DNA of 64,000 nt from contig JAPOPW010000030.1 in the NCBI GenBank assembly GCA_026712715.1, forward strand, positions 124,001 through 188,000, read 5' to 3'. This document shows, one piece after another, positions 44,332 to 53,671 of the stretch. Below the pieces are notes generated by a model. That model did no database searches. It had not been told where the DNA came from and saw only the letters and a program-made list of their open reading frames with translations. The translations under genes were made by a program, and so were the position numbers. Every line of letters starts with the position of its first letter. Position 1 is the first letter of the stretch. The DNA is from Immundisolibacterales bacterium. Lineage in GTDB: Bacteria; Pseudomonadota; Gammaproteobacteria; HK1.

Positions 44332-44781
44332 ATGGCAGCCGAGGAACCCACATTGGCGAACGAACAGCAGGGGGCGGCGCGCGATCTCAAGAACCTGAAG
44401 ATGGAGCGCGATCGCCTGTATCTCGAGGAGGTCATTACCGACCTCGCGTCCGGCACCATACGGCGAATGACGCCGATTCGGGCCGACGGAGCTCCGGACG
44501 AGTCCCGGGCGACGCTCTACATGGGCCAGGCGCAGGTCCTGTCCGCGATGGGGCCGCTCCCGATCCAGTTCGAGCTCGAAGCGGACAATCTCGAGGAAGC
44601 GATCGAGATGTTCGGCCCCGAGGCGGAGAAGGCGGTGCACCGCATGCTCGACGAGCTGCGCGAGCTACAGCGCGAGCAGGCGTCGCAGATTGTGGTCCCC
44701 GCGGCCGGAGGGATGCCGGGCGGCGGCGGTCCGATGCCGGGCGGCGGACCAGTCCGGGGCGGTCGCATCCAGCTTACCTAG
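44332..44781 (+). CDS. hypothetical cytoplasmic protein with Gly-rich tail
   Basis: This 149-residue protein has a charged helical N-terminal region (D-L-K-N-L-K-M-E-R-D-R-L-Y-L-E-E), a central part with S-A-M-G-P-L-P-I-Q-F-E-L-E-A-D and an acidic helix A-I-E-M-F-G-P-E-A-E-K-A. The tail is rich in Gly, Pro and Met. There is no signal peptide or membrane segment. I do not recognise the family. The gene is divergent from the aminotransferase and converges on a VOC gene. Confidence 0.7.
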   Translation: MAAEEPTLANEQQGAARDLKNLKMERDRLYLEEVITDLASGTIRRMTPIRADGAPDESRATLYMGQAQVLSAMGPLPIQFELEADNLEEAIEMFGPEAEKAVHRMLDELRELQREQASQIVVPAAGGMPGGGGPMPGGGPVRGGRIQLT

Positions 44782-44949
44782 GTCCGTCGGGGTCGTGCTG
44801 CGGACCGAATCTTCCGCTCCCGAGCTGAAGATCGTTCGAGGGCGTCGCCGGCGCGCCGCGAATCGGGGCGATTCGGGCGGAATGCGGTCCCGGGTACGTG
44901 GCCGTTCCCGGCATCCTCCGTCCGTGCTCCCCCCGGGTCGGACCCGGGT

Positions 44950-45888
44950 TCAGCGCGTGGGGTAGAGGTAGCCCGACCGGGAGAAGAGCAGGGTCCCGCC
45001 TGCGCTCGCCGGCAGGTGGATCGCGAAGCGGTCGGGGTCGGTGCCGTTCGAACCCCGTTCGAGCACCTGGACTTCCATCCCTGAAGCGCTCTCGGCGAGC
45101 TCGCGCGCCCGCCCGGGATCGCTTGCCGCGAGACCATATCCGGCGATGTACGGGAGGGTCGGCACCTCCGCGCCCGGCAACCTCTTCCGGAATGTCTCGG
45201 CCGTGAAGAGCGACACCCGGCCGCGCGACAGCGAGATGGTCGCCGCCCCCGTTTCGATCGGCTGGGCGGGCAGGTCGAGGTAGGCGGCGTAGCGCTCCGC
45301 CGCCTCGTCCAGGTCCGCCACCACGATCCAGACCTCGGCCAGCTCTTCCGCCGTGTTGGGATGCCCGAGCCAACGCGTCTGCCACAGGTGTTCGGGAGTG
45401 TGGTGAGTCAGGAACTGGACTCGACCCTCGGCCATCGAACCGAGCTCGGCCCGGCCGACCGTGAAGCGAAGCGTGGCGGTCGCTCCCTTCTCGGTCTCCA
45501 CCTCGCGTCGCAGCGCCACCACCGGCCGCTGCGGAAATCCGCGGGCTTCGAGGCGGGCCTGCTCCGCCTTCGTATCGGATGATCCGAAGGCGAGGAGGTG
45601 CACGCCGACGTATCGTTCGATTCCGGCCTGCAGCTCGCGTCCGATTGGAGTGAGCGAAAGCGGAGCGAGGATCTCGAGATAGCCCGACCGCAGCATGATG
45701 CAACGGTTCGCGGATCCGACGGGGGCGATCGGCGCGCCTGGGCGCGACGAGGCGTGCTGTTCGCTCCAGGGGGTGAGGATGAAGCCCAGAGACTCCAGCG
45801 TGCCGCTCGCCGCCCCGAGGTCCGGGACCCAATGAGCGATGTGGTCGAGGAGCTTCTCGCCGGCAGACGGAACTTGACTCGGGATCAT
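44950..45888 (-). CDS. two-domain VOC (glyoxalase-like) protein
   Basis: This 312-residue protein begins L-D-H-I-A-H-W-V-P-D-L, a first VOC module with the leading His, and continues to a second module starting near 170 (A-E-V-W-I-V-V-A-D-L-D-E-A-A-E-R-Y). Two glyoxalase-type modules in this order resemble the glyoxalase_3-like group and some extradiol dioxygenases. The substrate is unknown. ATG 45886-45888 was chosen; the open frame runs on 61 codons upstream without homology. The 487 bases between this gene and hyuB are divergent promoter sequence. Confidence 0.78.
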   Translation of the reverse strand: MIPSQVPSAGEKLLDHIAHWVPDLGAASGTLESLGFILTPWSEQHASSRPGAPIAPVGSANRCIMLRSGYLEILAPLSLTPIGRELQAGIERYVGVHLLAFGSSDTKAEQARLEARGFPQRPVVALRREVETEKGATATLRFTVGRAELGSMAEGRVQFLTHHTPEHLWQTRWLGHPNTAEELAEVWIVVADLDEAAERYAAYLDLPAQPIETGAATISLSRGRVSLFTAETFRKRLPGAEVPTLPYIAGYGLAASDPGRARELAESASGMEVQVLERGSNGTDPDRFAIHLPASAGGTLLFSRSGYLYPTR

Positions 45889-46375
45889 GTGTGGCCGGAC
45901 CGGGTCGGGGGTTCGCGAGCTTGACGCAGGCGAAGCGAAAAGTCGAACCGGGAGGGCGGCGGCGTCGCATTCACGATAGTTTTCCTCGCGTATATCCTTC
46001 GGCACGTCCGGCCCGGTACCGCCGCAGGGGTCCTCCGCACTCGCTTTCGGTGCTCCGGTCGCGACATTCATCCGGATTCGAACGGATGGGCACCCGGTGC
46101 GCAGCGTGCCGACCCATGCGTGCGATTTCAGGCATGGCGGGTGACAAGCCGCCTGTCCGAGGGACTCCGGGGGCCGGACGGGTCGAACCTGTGCCGGGCC
46201 GGCCGAAACGAGGGCCCGGCGCAGCGTCCTTTCGGCCGGGGATTTCGCTCATTTTCCGTCGCTTCTTGTTATGCTCCGGTGCGAGCGCCCATAAAGTGGC
46301 CCGGTGAGTCATCCCGGCGCACTTGCGCGCCGTGATCGGCAACCTGAGGCGCAACGCATCCAGACGGAGCAGCAC
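45889..46375 (+). other. divergent intergenic region
   Basis: No gene or clear repeat is visible in these 487 bases between the VOC gene and hyuB. It must hold promoters for both genes. A GACGGAGC site precedes the hyuB ATG at the right edge. Confidence 0.4.
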
Positions 46376-48166
46376 ATGGCCGAGATCCAGGACCCCATCG
46401 GGTTCGAGCTCTTCAAGAATTCGCTCTTTTCCATCGCGGACGAGATGGCCCTCACCATCTGCCGCACGACCTATTCCGGCGTGCTTCGCGACAACATGGA
46501 TTTCTCGACCGCGTTCGCGGATGCGGACGGCAAGCTGGTGGCGCAGGGCCTGACCCTGCCGGGTCATCTCGGCTCCATCCCGACCGCTCTCGACGTGGTG
46601 GTCGAGCGGTTCGGGGACGATACCCATCCGGGCGACGTGTTCATCCTGAACGACCCCTTCGACGGGGGGATGCACTTGCCCGACATCTTCATCTTTCAAC
46701 CGATATTCGCCGGTGGCGAACGGATTGCCTATGCCGCGACCATCTGCCACCACGCCGACGTGGGCGGCCGGGTCCCGGGATCGAACGCCTCCGACTCCAC
46801 CGAGATTTACCAGGAAGGGCTGCGCATCCCGCCGCTGAAGTTCTTCGACCGGGGCCGGGCGAACGATGCGATCTGGGCCTTCGTCGAGCGCAACGTGCGG
46901 ATCCCGATCCAGGTCTTCGGCGACCTCCGGGCCCAGCTCGCGGCCTGCAAGATCGCCGAGCGCCAGTTCCTCGAGCTGGTCGACGCCTACGGGATCGAGA
47001 CTACCCGGACGTACATGCAGGAGGTCATCAACTACGCGGAGCGGCTGACGCGCGCAGCGGTGGCCGAGCTGCCGGACGGCGAGTTCACCTTCGAAGACTG
47101 GATCGACGACGACGGCATCGAGCTCGACAAGCCGATCCGTCTCGCCTGCCGCGTCGAGAAGACCGGCGACCGGATGCTGGTGGACTGGACCGGCACCTCG
47201 GACCAGGTACGGGGCGCGATCAACAACACGCTCTCCTTCACCAAGGCGGCGAGCTACACCGCCATTCGTTCCGTGCTCCCGCAGGGGATTCCGAACAACG
47301 AGGGCGTCTTCCGGGTCATCGATGTCACCGCGCCCGCCGGGACGATCGCGAACGGGGTGCTGCCGGCGGCCTGTGCGGCGCGCGGGCTAACCGGCTTCCG
47401 CATGGTCGACTGCGCATTCGGGGCGCTCGCGATGATGCTGCCGGACCGGGTGTGTGCCGCCTCCGACGGAGGCAACACCTGCATCACCATCGGCGGCTAC
47501 GACGCCGAGCGCCAGCCCTTCATCTGCGTCGACTTCACCGCCGGCACCTGGGGTGGACGGCCCTGGGCGGACGGGCTCCAGGGCAACTCCAACATGTTCG
47601 CCAACATGGCGTCGCAGTCGGCGGAGGTGATGGAGGCGGAGCAGCCGGTGCAGATCCTCGCCTACGAGCTCATGCAGGACCGGGCGGGTCCCGGCAAGTT
47701 CCGGGGCGGTGCGCCCTACCGGCGCGACATCCAGCTCGAAGAGGCGGAGGCGGTGCTGCAGATCCGCTCGGACCGAAGGAAGATCCGCCCCTACGGGCTG
47801 TACGGCGGGCGGCCGGGCCGACCGTCCGCGAACGTGCTCAACCCGCTTCGCAACGCGCAGGCGCTCGAGTCCAAGGTCACCACCACGATGTTCCGCGGGG
47901 ACGTGATTCGACACGAATGGGCCGGCGGAGGCGGATGGGGCGATCCGCTGGAGCGAGACCCGGCGCGCGTGCTCCGCGACGTGCGCAACGAGTACGTGTC
48001 CGCGAAGTCGGCCCGCGACGACTACGGGGTGGTCATCGACACCGCGAGGTGGACGGTCGACGAGGCCGCCACCGAAGCGCTTCGCTCGAGCCTTCGCTCG
48101 GGTCGGGCGGCCCCGCCCCCGCCGGTCGCGTGGACCGACGAAGCACCGGCCGAGGCGGCCGACTAG
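46376..48166 (+). CDS. hydantoinase B / N-methylhydantoinase subunit
   Basis: The ATG at 46376 gives 596 residues of the HyuB family. Typical runs are F-x-x-A-D-E-M, C-R-T-T-Y-S-G-V-L-R-D-N-M-D-F-S-T-A, D-V-F-I-L-N-D-P-F-D-G-G-M-H-L-P-D, C-H-H-A-D-V-G-G-R-V-P-G and G-G-G-G-W-G-D-P near the end. HyuB pairs with HyuA to open hydantoin, oxoproline or related cyclic amides, usually with ATP, or to carboxylate acetone-like compounds. The partner gene follows after 260 bases. Which ring is attacked is not decided by sequence. Confidence 0.92.
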   Translation: MAEIQDPIGFELFKNSLFSIADEMALTICRTTYSGVLRDNMDFSTAFADADGKLVAQGLTLPGHLGSIPTALDVVVERFGDDTHPGDVFILNDPFDGGMHLPDIFIFQPIFAGGERIAYAATICHHADVGGRVPGSNASDSTEIYQEGLRIPPLKFFDRGRANDAIWAFVERNVRIPIQVFGDLRAQLAACKIAERQFLELVDAYGIETTRTYMQEVINYAERLTRAAVAELPDGEFTFEDWIDDDGIELDKPIRLACRVEKTGDRMLVDWTGTSDQVRGAINNTLSFTKAASYTAIRSVLPQGIPNNEGVFRVIDVTAPAGTIANGVLPAACAARGLTGFRMVDCAFGALAMMLPDRVCAASDGGNTCITIGGYDAERQPFICVDFTAGTWGGRPWADGLQGNSNMFANMASQSAEVMEAEQPVQILAYELMQDRAGPGKFRGGAPYRRDIQLEEAEAVLQIRSDRRKIRPYGLYGGRPGRPSANVLNPLRNAQALESKVTTTMFRGDVIRHEWAGGGGWGDPLERDPARVLRDVRNEYVSAKSARDDYGVVIDTARWTVDEAATEALRSSLRSGRAAPPPPVAWTDEAPAEAAD

Positions 48167-48426
48167 AATCCTTCGGGCGCAGCCTTCCTTTCCGTTGAGC
48201 CCGGGTTTGCGCGAGACGCCCCGGGAGCGCGGGCGTTCAGCTCGCGCCGGGCCGCGGACCAGCGGTGGTCCACGCGGGCTGGAAGCCCCCGCACCCGGGA
48301 AACCGCCGGGGTGCCCGCATGCCCGGCGGAAGGTCACGCGCCTCGTCGGTTCCGGTACCTGGGCGCCGCGCGGCTTGATGCCCGCGAGCTCGAATCGCCA
48401 ATAACGAACCAGGGAGAAGCCCGACC

Positions 48427-50526
48427 ATGGACCGCTATCGCGTCGGTGTCGACATCGGCGGAACGTTTACCGACATCGTGTTCCTCGATTCCGGGGGCCG
48501 CGTCCTCACCCGCAAGGTGTCCTCGAGCGTCGAGGACTACGCGCAGGCGATCGCGAGCGGTCTCGCGCAGGTGTTCGACGAGACCTCCCTCGCCGGCCCG
48601 GACGTGGCCGAGGTCCGGCACGGCACGACGGTAGCGTCCAACGCGATCCTCGAGAACAAGGGGGCGCTCACCGGTCTCATCACGACGCGCGGCTTCCGGG
48701 ACGTGCTCGAGCTCCGGAACCTTCGCATGCCCCGCCTCTACGACCTGGGATGGGAGAAGCCCCCGGAGCTCGTCGAGCGCTATCTCCGGGTCGAGGTGGA
48801 GGAGCGGATCAACGCGCGGGGCGAGATCGTCGTCCCGCTCGCCCGCGAAGCGGCCGTGGCGGCGGTGGACCGCCTCGTCGCTCAGGGGGTCGAGGCGATC
48901 GCGGTCTGCCTCCTCAACACCTTCGAGAATCCCGCCCACGAGCTGCTGCTGAAGGAGGTGCTGGAGGAGCGCGCGTCCCACCTAGTTCACTGCATCAGCT
49001 ACGAGGTGCTGCCCGAGGTGAAGGAGTACGAACGGACCTCGACCACGGTGGTCAACGCGTACGTCATGCCGACGGTGGCCCGTTATCTCGAGTCGCTTCG
49101 CCGGGAGCTCGCCGCCGCATCGGTCGACGCTCCGTTGATGCTGATGCAGTCGAACGGCGGTCTCACGACCGTCGATGACGCCATCCGGCTACCCTGCAAC
49201 ATCATCGAATCGGGCCCCGCCGGCGGCGTGGTCGGTGCCCAGGCGCTCGCGCGCAAGGTGGGGATGCCGGACGTCATCACCCTCGACATGGGCGGCACCA
49301 CCGCCAAGGCGTCGCTCGTCGAGGGCGGGGAGTTCACCCGGTCGCTCGAGTACAGCGTCGGCGGCGGGATCATGCAGGGCTCGCGCCTCCTCACCGGGTC
49401 CGGTTACCTCATCAAGGTGCCGGCCATCGACCTCGCCGAGGTCGGGGCGGGCGGCGGGTCCATCGTCCGGATCGACGCGGGCGGCTCCCTGCAGTGCGGG
49501 CCGGAGAGCGCGGGGGCGGTCCCGGGGCCGGTCTGCTACGACCAGGGCGGCGAGGACCCGACAATCACCGACGCGAACGTGATCCTCGGCTACATCAACC
49601 CGAACCACCTGGTGGGAGGCGAGCTCACCCTGAACGCCGCCCGCGGCCGCGAGGTCTTCGAAGCGCGGGTGGCGCGCCCGCTCGATCTCGAGCTCGCGCA
49701 CGCGGCCTACGGCGCCCACCAGATTGCGGCCTCGAACATGATCCGGGCCATCCGCTCGGTCTCGAGCGAGCGCGGGCGCGACCCGCGGCGCTACACGATG
49801 TTCGCCTTCGGCGGCAACGGGCCGCTCTTCGCGGCGACGATGGCGGCGGCCCTGCACATGAAGCGCATTCTCGTGCCGCCCGCGCCGGGGCTCTTCTCCG
49901 CCTTCGGACTGCTCTACGCCGACGTCGAGCATCACTACTCGCGGACGTTCCGGCGGGTGCTGGTGGAATCGGACCCGGCGGAGATCGACCGCGCGTGGCG
50001 GGCGCTCGAGGACGAGGGCCGGGCCCAGCTCGTGCACGAGGGATTTCCGGCGGAGCGGATGCGGTTCCGGCGCACCGCGAACCTGCACTACAAGGGGCAG
50101 CTCTACGAGCTCGGCGTGGCGGCTCCGCCCGTGCCGTCGAGCGGAGCGCTCGACCGCGCATGGCTCGATCAGCTCGCCGAGGCGTTCGGCGAGGAGCACG
50201 AGCGCACCTACGGCCACCGGGCGGGGCCGGAGGAGCCGGTCGAGCTCGTCAACATGGTGCTGGTGGCGGAAGGTCTCCCGGACGCCCCGGTGGTGCCCGA
50301 CACGCTTTACCTCGACCGCTCCGAGGACGGGGCTGGCGGCGGCTCGCGCAACGCCTACTTCGGCCCCGAAGCGGGCTGGCTCGAGACCCCCGTCGTGCGG
50401 CGCTCCGACCTCGCGGGGGGTGCGTCCGGTCCGCTCATCGTCGAGGAGTACGATGCCACCTGCCTCGTGCCGCCCGGTGCGCGTGCCACCCTCGACGACT
50501 ACGGCAGCATCGTCATCGACCTTTGA
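48427..50526 (+). CDS. hydantoinase A / N-methylhydantoinase subunit
   Basis: This 699-residue protein has an actin-like ATPase N-terminus with G-V-D-I-G-G-T-F-T-D-I-V, H-G-T-T-V-A-S-N-A-I-L-E, then L-D-M-G-G-T-T-A-K and a C-terminal region with F-A-F-G-G-N-G-P-L-F-A. The ATG follows AGGGAGAAGC. It forms the ATP-dependent partner of the HyuB subunit. The order is B then A, with a gap of 260 bases that has no gene but GC-rich inverted repeats, so the two may still be one operon. Confidence 0.93.
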   Translation: MDRYRVGVDIGGTFTDIVFLDSGGRVLTRKVSSSVEDYAQAIASGLAQVFDETSLAGPDVAEVRHGTTVASNAILENKGALTGLITTRGFRDVLELRNLRMPRLYDLGWEKPPELVERYLRVEVEERINARGEIVVPLAREAAVAAVDRLVAQGVEAIAVCLLNTFENPAHELLLKEVLEERASHLVHCISYEVLPEVKEYERTSTTVVNAYVMPTVARYLESLRRELAAASVDAPLMLMQSNGGLTTVDDAIRLPCNIIESGPAGGVVGAQALARKVGMPDVITLDMGGTTAKASLVEGGEFTRSLEYSVGGGIMQGSRLLTGSGYLIKVPAIDLAEVGAGGGSIVRIDAGGSLQCGPESAGAVPGPVCYDQGGEDPTITDANVILGYINPNHLVGGELTLNAARGREVFEARVARPLDLELAHAAYGAHQIAASNMIRAIRSVSSERGRDPRRYTMFAFGGNGPLFAATMAAALHMKRILVPPAPGLFSAFGLLYADVEHHYSRTFRRVLVESDPAEIDRAWRALEDEGRAQLVHEGFPAERMRFRRTANLHYKGQLYELGVAAPPVPSSGALDRAWLDQLAEAFGEEHERTYGHRAGPEEPVELVNMVLVAEGLPDAPVVPDTLYLDRSEDGAGGGSRNAYFGPEAGWLETPVVRRSDLAGGASGPLIVEEYDATCLVPPGARATLDDYGSIVIDL

Positions 50527-50549
50527 CCCCGCTCGGCCACCCGTTCGCG

Positions 50550-50864
50550 TCAGACGGTCGCCGTGAAGGGGAGCGCTGCCGTCTCGAATTCCGGACGGTC
50601 GGCGGCCTCGCGGATGGACGCGAGCCCGGCCGAGACCGCGAGATGGAGAATCTCACCCGCTTGGGTGAGTCCGACACCGTCGCAATCGCGCGTGAAGACG
50701 CGGGTCGCCATCTTCGCTTCGAGCTGGCGCAGCGACCGGCTGATCTCCCGTGGGGTGAGGTCGAGCTCCGCAGCCGCGGCGCTCACGCCTCGATGCCGAG
50801 CCACGCTCTCCAACATCAGCAGTCGTTGCGCCATGCAGCGGGTCAGCCTACCGTTCGCTCTCAT
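50550..50864 (-). CDS. LysR-type HTH protein without effector domain
   Basis: This 104-residue protein consists of a LysR-type winged HTH (L-M-L-E-S-V-A-R-H-R-G-V-S-A-A-A-A-E-L-D-L, R-E-I-S-R-S-L-R-Q-L-E-A) and part of the linker helix. It stops at 50550, where a full LysR would have another 200 residues. ATG 50862-50864 has AGAGGG eight bases upstream. It converges on hyuA. It is either a truncated gene or a minimal HTH regulator; HTH-only LysR relatives can compete for operator DNA. Confidence 0.65.
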   Translation of the reverse strand: MRANGRLTRCMAQRLLMLESVARHRGVSAAAAELDLTPREISRSLRQLEAKMATRVFTRDCDGVGLTQAGEILHLAVSAGLASIREAADRPEFETAALPFTATV

Positions 50865-51607
50865 CGTCATCACCCTCTTGTCCGTGCGGATCGAGCTCGT
50901 TCGGATGGAATTCTCCAAGCGCCGCCCGGGCGCACCGAAGCGATCGGGGTCGGCGCCGGGGAGTGAACCGCGACCTCGCTTCGTGGTGCGGCCCGCGCGT
51001 TGGGCGAATCCGGTTCCGCTGCATCGACCTCACCGTGCGACTCGCGAAGCAGCCCGGCAAGCTCGAGACCCTCGCCTTCGCCGGAGCGCTTCCCGCAACG
51101 GCTTTCCGCCCATCCGGTCCGGACGGGTCCTCAGCTACGCACGAGACGCATGCGGCGAGACCATCGAGTTCGACCCTCGAGCTCCTGAAATCGCGTCCCG
51201 GACCCGGCGACGTTCTTGCGCACGACCCGCCTTCGCCCCTTTGCCCGAAAGGCATTTGTTCACCCCGAGAGTGAACGAAACGCGTGGCGGGGATCTCAAG
51301 GAACGAACATATCGCACTGTTCGAATGCCAATCACCCGACCCAGGATAATTCGGGTCAACCAGGCGAATGATGCGCTCCAACTTCATTCACCGATACCGG
51401 TCCGTGATCGTGCCGACCAGTTCATCCATGATGCATTGCCTTGATACATGCTCCCATGGCCGATGTATCGCAGAAAAACTACACTACCCTCCCCCTTTCT
51501 TCATTCCAATCCCATTTCCTGTATATCATGTATAGTTATTCCGATCGGAACGGATAGGAGTCGTTCCTTCTTCATGACAATTCGACCCTCACATCGGGAG
51601 GTGGCGG
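50865..51607 (+). other. intergenic region before the LysR pair
   Basis: In these 743 bases no gene is supported. Open frames are Arg/Ser-rich and overlap on both strands. The right end, 51450-51560, is AT-rich and holds the palindrome at 51539-51550 and a GGGAGGTGG ribosome binding site before the LysR start. Confidence 0.45.
51539..51550. promoter_or_regulatory. palindrome TTCCGATCGGAA upstream of LysR pair
   Basis: This perfect 12-base inverted repeat lies 57 bases upstream of the first LysR start, within an AT-rich patch. It could be an autoregulatory site. It is also a GATC-containing sequence, so the DpnA-like methyltransferase could methylate it if GATC is its target. Both ideas are inference. 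Confidence 0.35.
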
Positions 51608-52627
51608 ATGGTACGAACTCGACCGTCTCATGCACCGGAGTACCGGTGTCGGAGTACCGAGCCGCCTGCGCGTTCGGGGCGACGTGACCCTCTTTCGAAC
51701 CACGATGAATCGTCCGGACCGGGACAGGCCGAAACCAGAAGGCACCTGCTCCGGCAGCTTCGGGCGTTCTGTCACGTGGCCCGGACGGGGAGCATCTCCC
51801 GCGCGGCGGAGCGAATCTACTCCAGCCAGCCCGCGGTGTCGGTGCAGATTCGCGCCCTGGAAGACAAGGTAGAGATCCCGCTCGTCGAGCGGAACGGTCC
51901 GAACATCTCGTTGACCCCGGCGGGCCGGGAGTTCCACCGGCTTGCCATGCCCCTGGTGGCCGAGCTGGACCGTCTTCCCGACACCTTCTCCGAGCAGTTC
52001 CGCCAGGTTGCCGGCGACGTGCACATCGCAGCCGGAGATACGTCCGCTGCGGTGCTGCTTCCCGAATACCTGAAGGAGTTCGCGCTGCGCCATCCCGATT
52101 CGCGCGTCAACGTGCGAACCGGGACCGGCCGCGAATGCCTGCAATGGCTTCGTGCGTACGAAGTCGATCTCGTCGTCGCCGCGATGGATGTGGAGCGCTC
52201 CGATCTCAACTACTTTCCCGTCGTCTCGTCCCGTTTCGTGCTCATCACTCCCGTGGATCATCCGCTTGCCGGGCGGGAATCCGCCACGCTCGAGGACCTG
52301 GGCGAGTTCCGCCTGATCACGCATACGGCAGGGACGCATGCAAGGCAGTTCGGCGAGATGCTGATCCGCCAGCACGGAATCCCTCACCGAGTCGACGTGG
52401 AAGTCGACGGCTGGGACGCCGTAAAGACTTATGTCGAGGCCGGTCTCGGGATATCCGTCGTCCCGGAACTCTGCCTGAACGACCGGGATCGGCTGTGGCG
52501 AATTCCCTTCGGAGAGCACATCCCCCCGCGCACGTACGGTGCGGTCACGCGCCGCGACCGGACCCCGCCCCTCGCCGTGCGCGAGCTCATCCGGATCATG
52601 GATCCCGCCGCTCCGATCGAGCCCTGA
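51608..52627 (+). CDS. LysR-family transcriptional regulator 1
   Basis: The ATG at 51608 lies behind GGGAGGTGG, and no other in-frame ATG, GTG or TTG is found before the HTH, so a 45-residue N-terminal extension is accepted (339 residues in all). The HTH is at about 48-105 (L-R-Q-L-R-A-F-C-H-V-A-R-T-G-S-I-S-R-A-A-E-R-I-Y-S-S-Q-P-A-V). A periplasmic-binding-protein-like effector domain follows. It is the first gene of a pair of related regulators. The N-terminal extension is unusual for LysR proteins. Confidence 0.85.
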   Translation: MVRTRPSHAPEYRCRSTEPPARSGRRDPLSNHDESSGPGQAETRRHLLRQLRAFCHVARTGSISRAAERIYSSQPAVSVQIRALEDKVEIPLVERNGPNISLTPAGREFHRLAMPLVAELDRLPDTFSEQFRQVAGDVHIAAGDTSAAVLLPEYLKEFALRHPDSRVNVRTGTGRECLQWLRAYEVDLVVAAMDVERSDLNYFPVVSSRFVLITPVDHPLAGRESATLEDLGEFRLITHTAGTHARQFGEMLIRQHGIPHRVDVEVDGWDAVKTYVEAGLGISVVPELCLNDRDRLWRIPFGEHIPPRTYGAVTRRDRTPPLAVRELIRIMDPAAPIEP

Positions 52628-52629
52628 CC

Positions 52630-53592
52630 ATGCTCGCACCCAGAGAGCGTCTGTCGGACAAGCGGGATCGTCTGAAACAGCTTCGGGCATTCTGTTACGC
52701 GGCTCGGCTGGAGAGCATCTCGCGCGCGGCGGAACGTCTCGACGTCACCCAGACCGCCGTGTCGACGCGGGTTCGAGACCTCGAGCACGAGCTCGAGGCG
52801 GAGCTGTTCGATCGGAGCGGTCAGCGAATCTCCCGGAATTCCGCCGGCGAAATCTTCTATCGCCTCGTGGCGCCGCTGCTGGACGAGGTCGACGAGCTGC
52901 TCCACAAGTTCTCGCAACGACTGGAGATGCCCATCTCGGGCGAGCTCCGCATCGGTGCAAGCCAATGCACCGCTACCAGCATGCTGCCCGCGCATCTCAA
53001 GCACTATCACGATCTTTTTCCTGAAATCCGATTGCAGGTTCGGCGTTGTGCCACCGAGGAGGGTGCCGATCTCCTTCTCGCCGACGAGGTGGATGTCCTG
53101 TTCGGCCCGCAATCCCTCGCCCGCTCGGACGAGACGCGCGACAAGCTCGTATTCCACCCGCTCTATTTCTATGATTACGTTCTCGTTACCCCCCTCGACC
53201 ATCCCCTTGCCGGGCGCGACCTGGTGACGGAGGAAGACGTCGCGGCCTATCCGATGATAAGGCGCAGTGCCGGCACGCACGGCTCCCGTCCAGCCGCGCC
53301 GGCGGTTCAGGCGCCCGGGTCCGAGCCCAACGTCGCGCTTTACATCGAGTCCTGGAACACGACCAAGCGCCATGTTGAAGCGGGACTCGGGATTGCGGTC
53401 GTTCCGAGCGCCTGCATCAACGACGGGGACCGTCTGGAGATCATCCCCCTCACCCAGCACTTCAAGAGGCAGACCGGCGGGATATTTGCGCGCCGGGGGC
53501 GACCCCTTTCAGGGGCTGCGGAGCAGCTCCTCGCGCTGTTGGAAGAACGGGTTGCGGACGGGACTTCGCCGCAGGAACGATTGGCACCGTAG
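52630..53592 (+). CDS. LysR-family transcriptional regulator 2
   Basis: This 320-residue regulator starts at ATG 52630, two bases after the stop of the previous gene, so the two are co-translated. The HTH has L-R-A-F-C-Y-A-A-R-L-E-S-I-S-R-A-A-E-R-L-D-V-T-Q-T-A-V-S. The effector domain resembles the first protein, with A-G-T-H and E-A-G-L-G-I-x-V-V-P. The longer open frame upstream overlaps gene 1 in another frame and is rejected. It converges on the EamA transporter gene. Ligands are unknown. Confidence 0.9.
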   Translation: MLAPRERLSDKRDRLKQLRAFCYAARLESISRAAERLDVTQTAVSTRVRDLEHELEAELFDRSGQRISRNSAGEIFYRLVAPLLDEVDELLHKFSQRLEMPISGELRIGASQCTATSMLPAHLKHYHDLFPEIRLQVRRCATEEGADLLLADEVDVLFGPQSLARSDETRDKLVFHPLYFYDYVLVTPLDHPLAGRDLVTEEDVAAYPMIRRSAGTHGSRPAAPAVQAPGSEPNVALYIESWNTTKRHVEAGLGIAVVPSACINDGDRLEIIPLTQHFKRQTGGIFARRGRPLSGAAEQLLALLEERVADGTSPQERLAP

Positions 53593-53671
53593 AAGCGCCT
53601 CGACGCGCAACCATTCTGCGGAGGGTACGTTGAACCACCTCCATTCGCACGCACGCCCTGGCATGTCCGCT

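Noticed and set aside
48167-48426. GC-rich inverted repeats between hyuB and hyuA considered as a riboswitch or attenuator
   Set aside because: No match to a riboswitch consensus I know; the pairing is explained by high GC content, and no terminator-plus-U-run is present.
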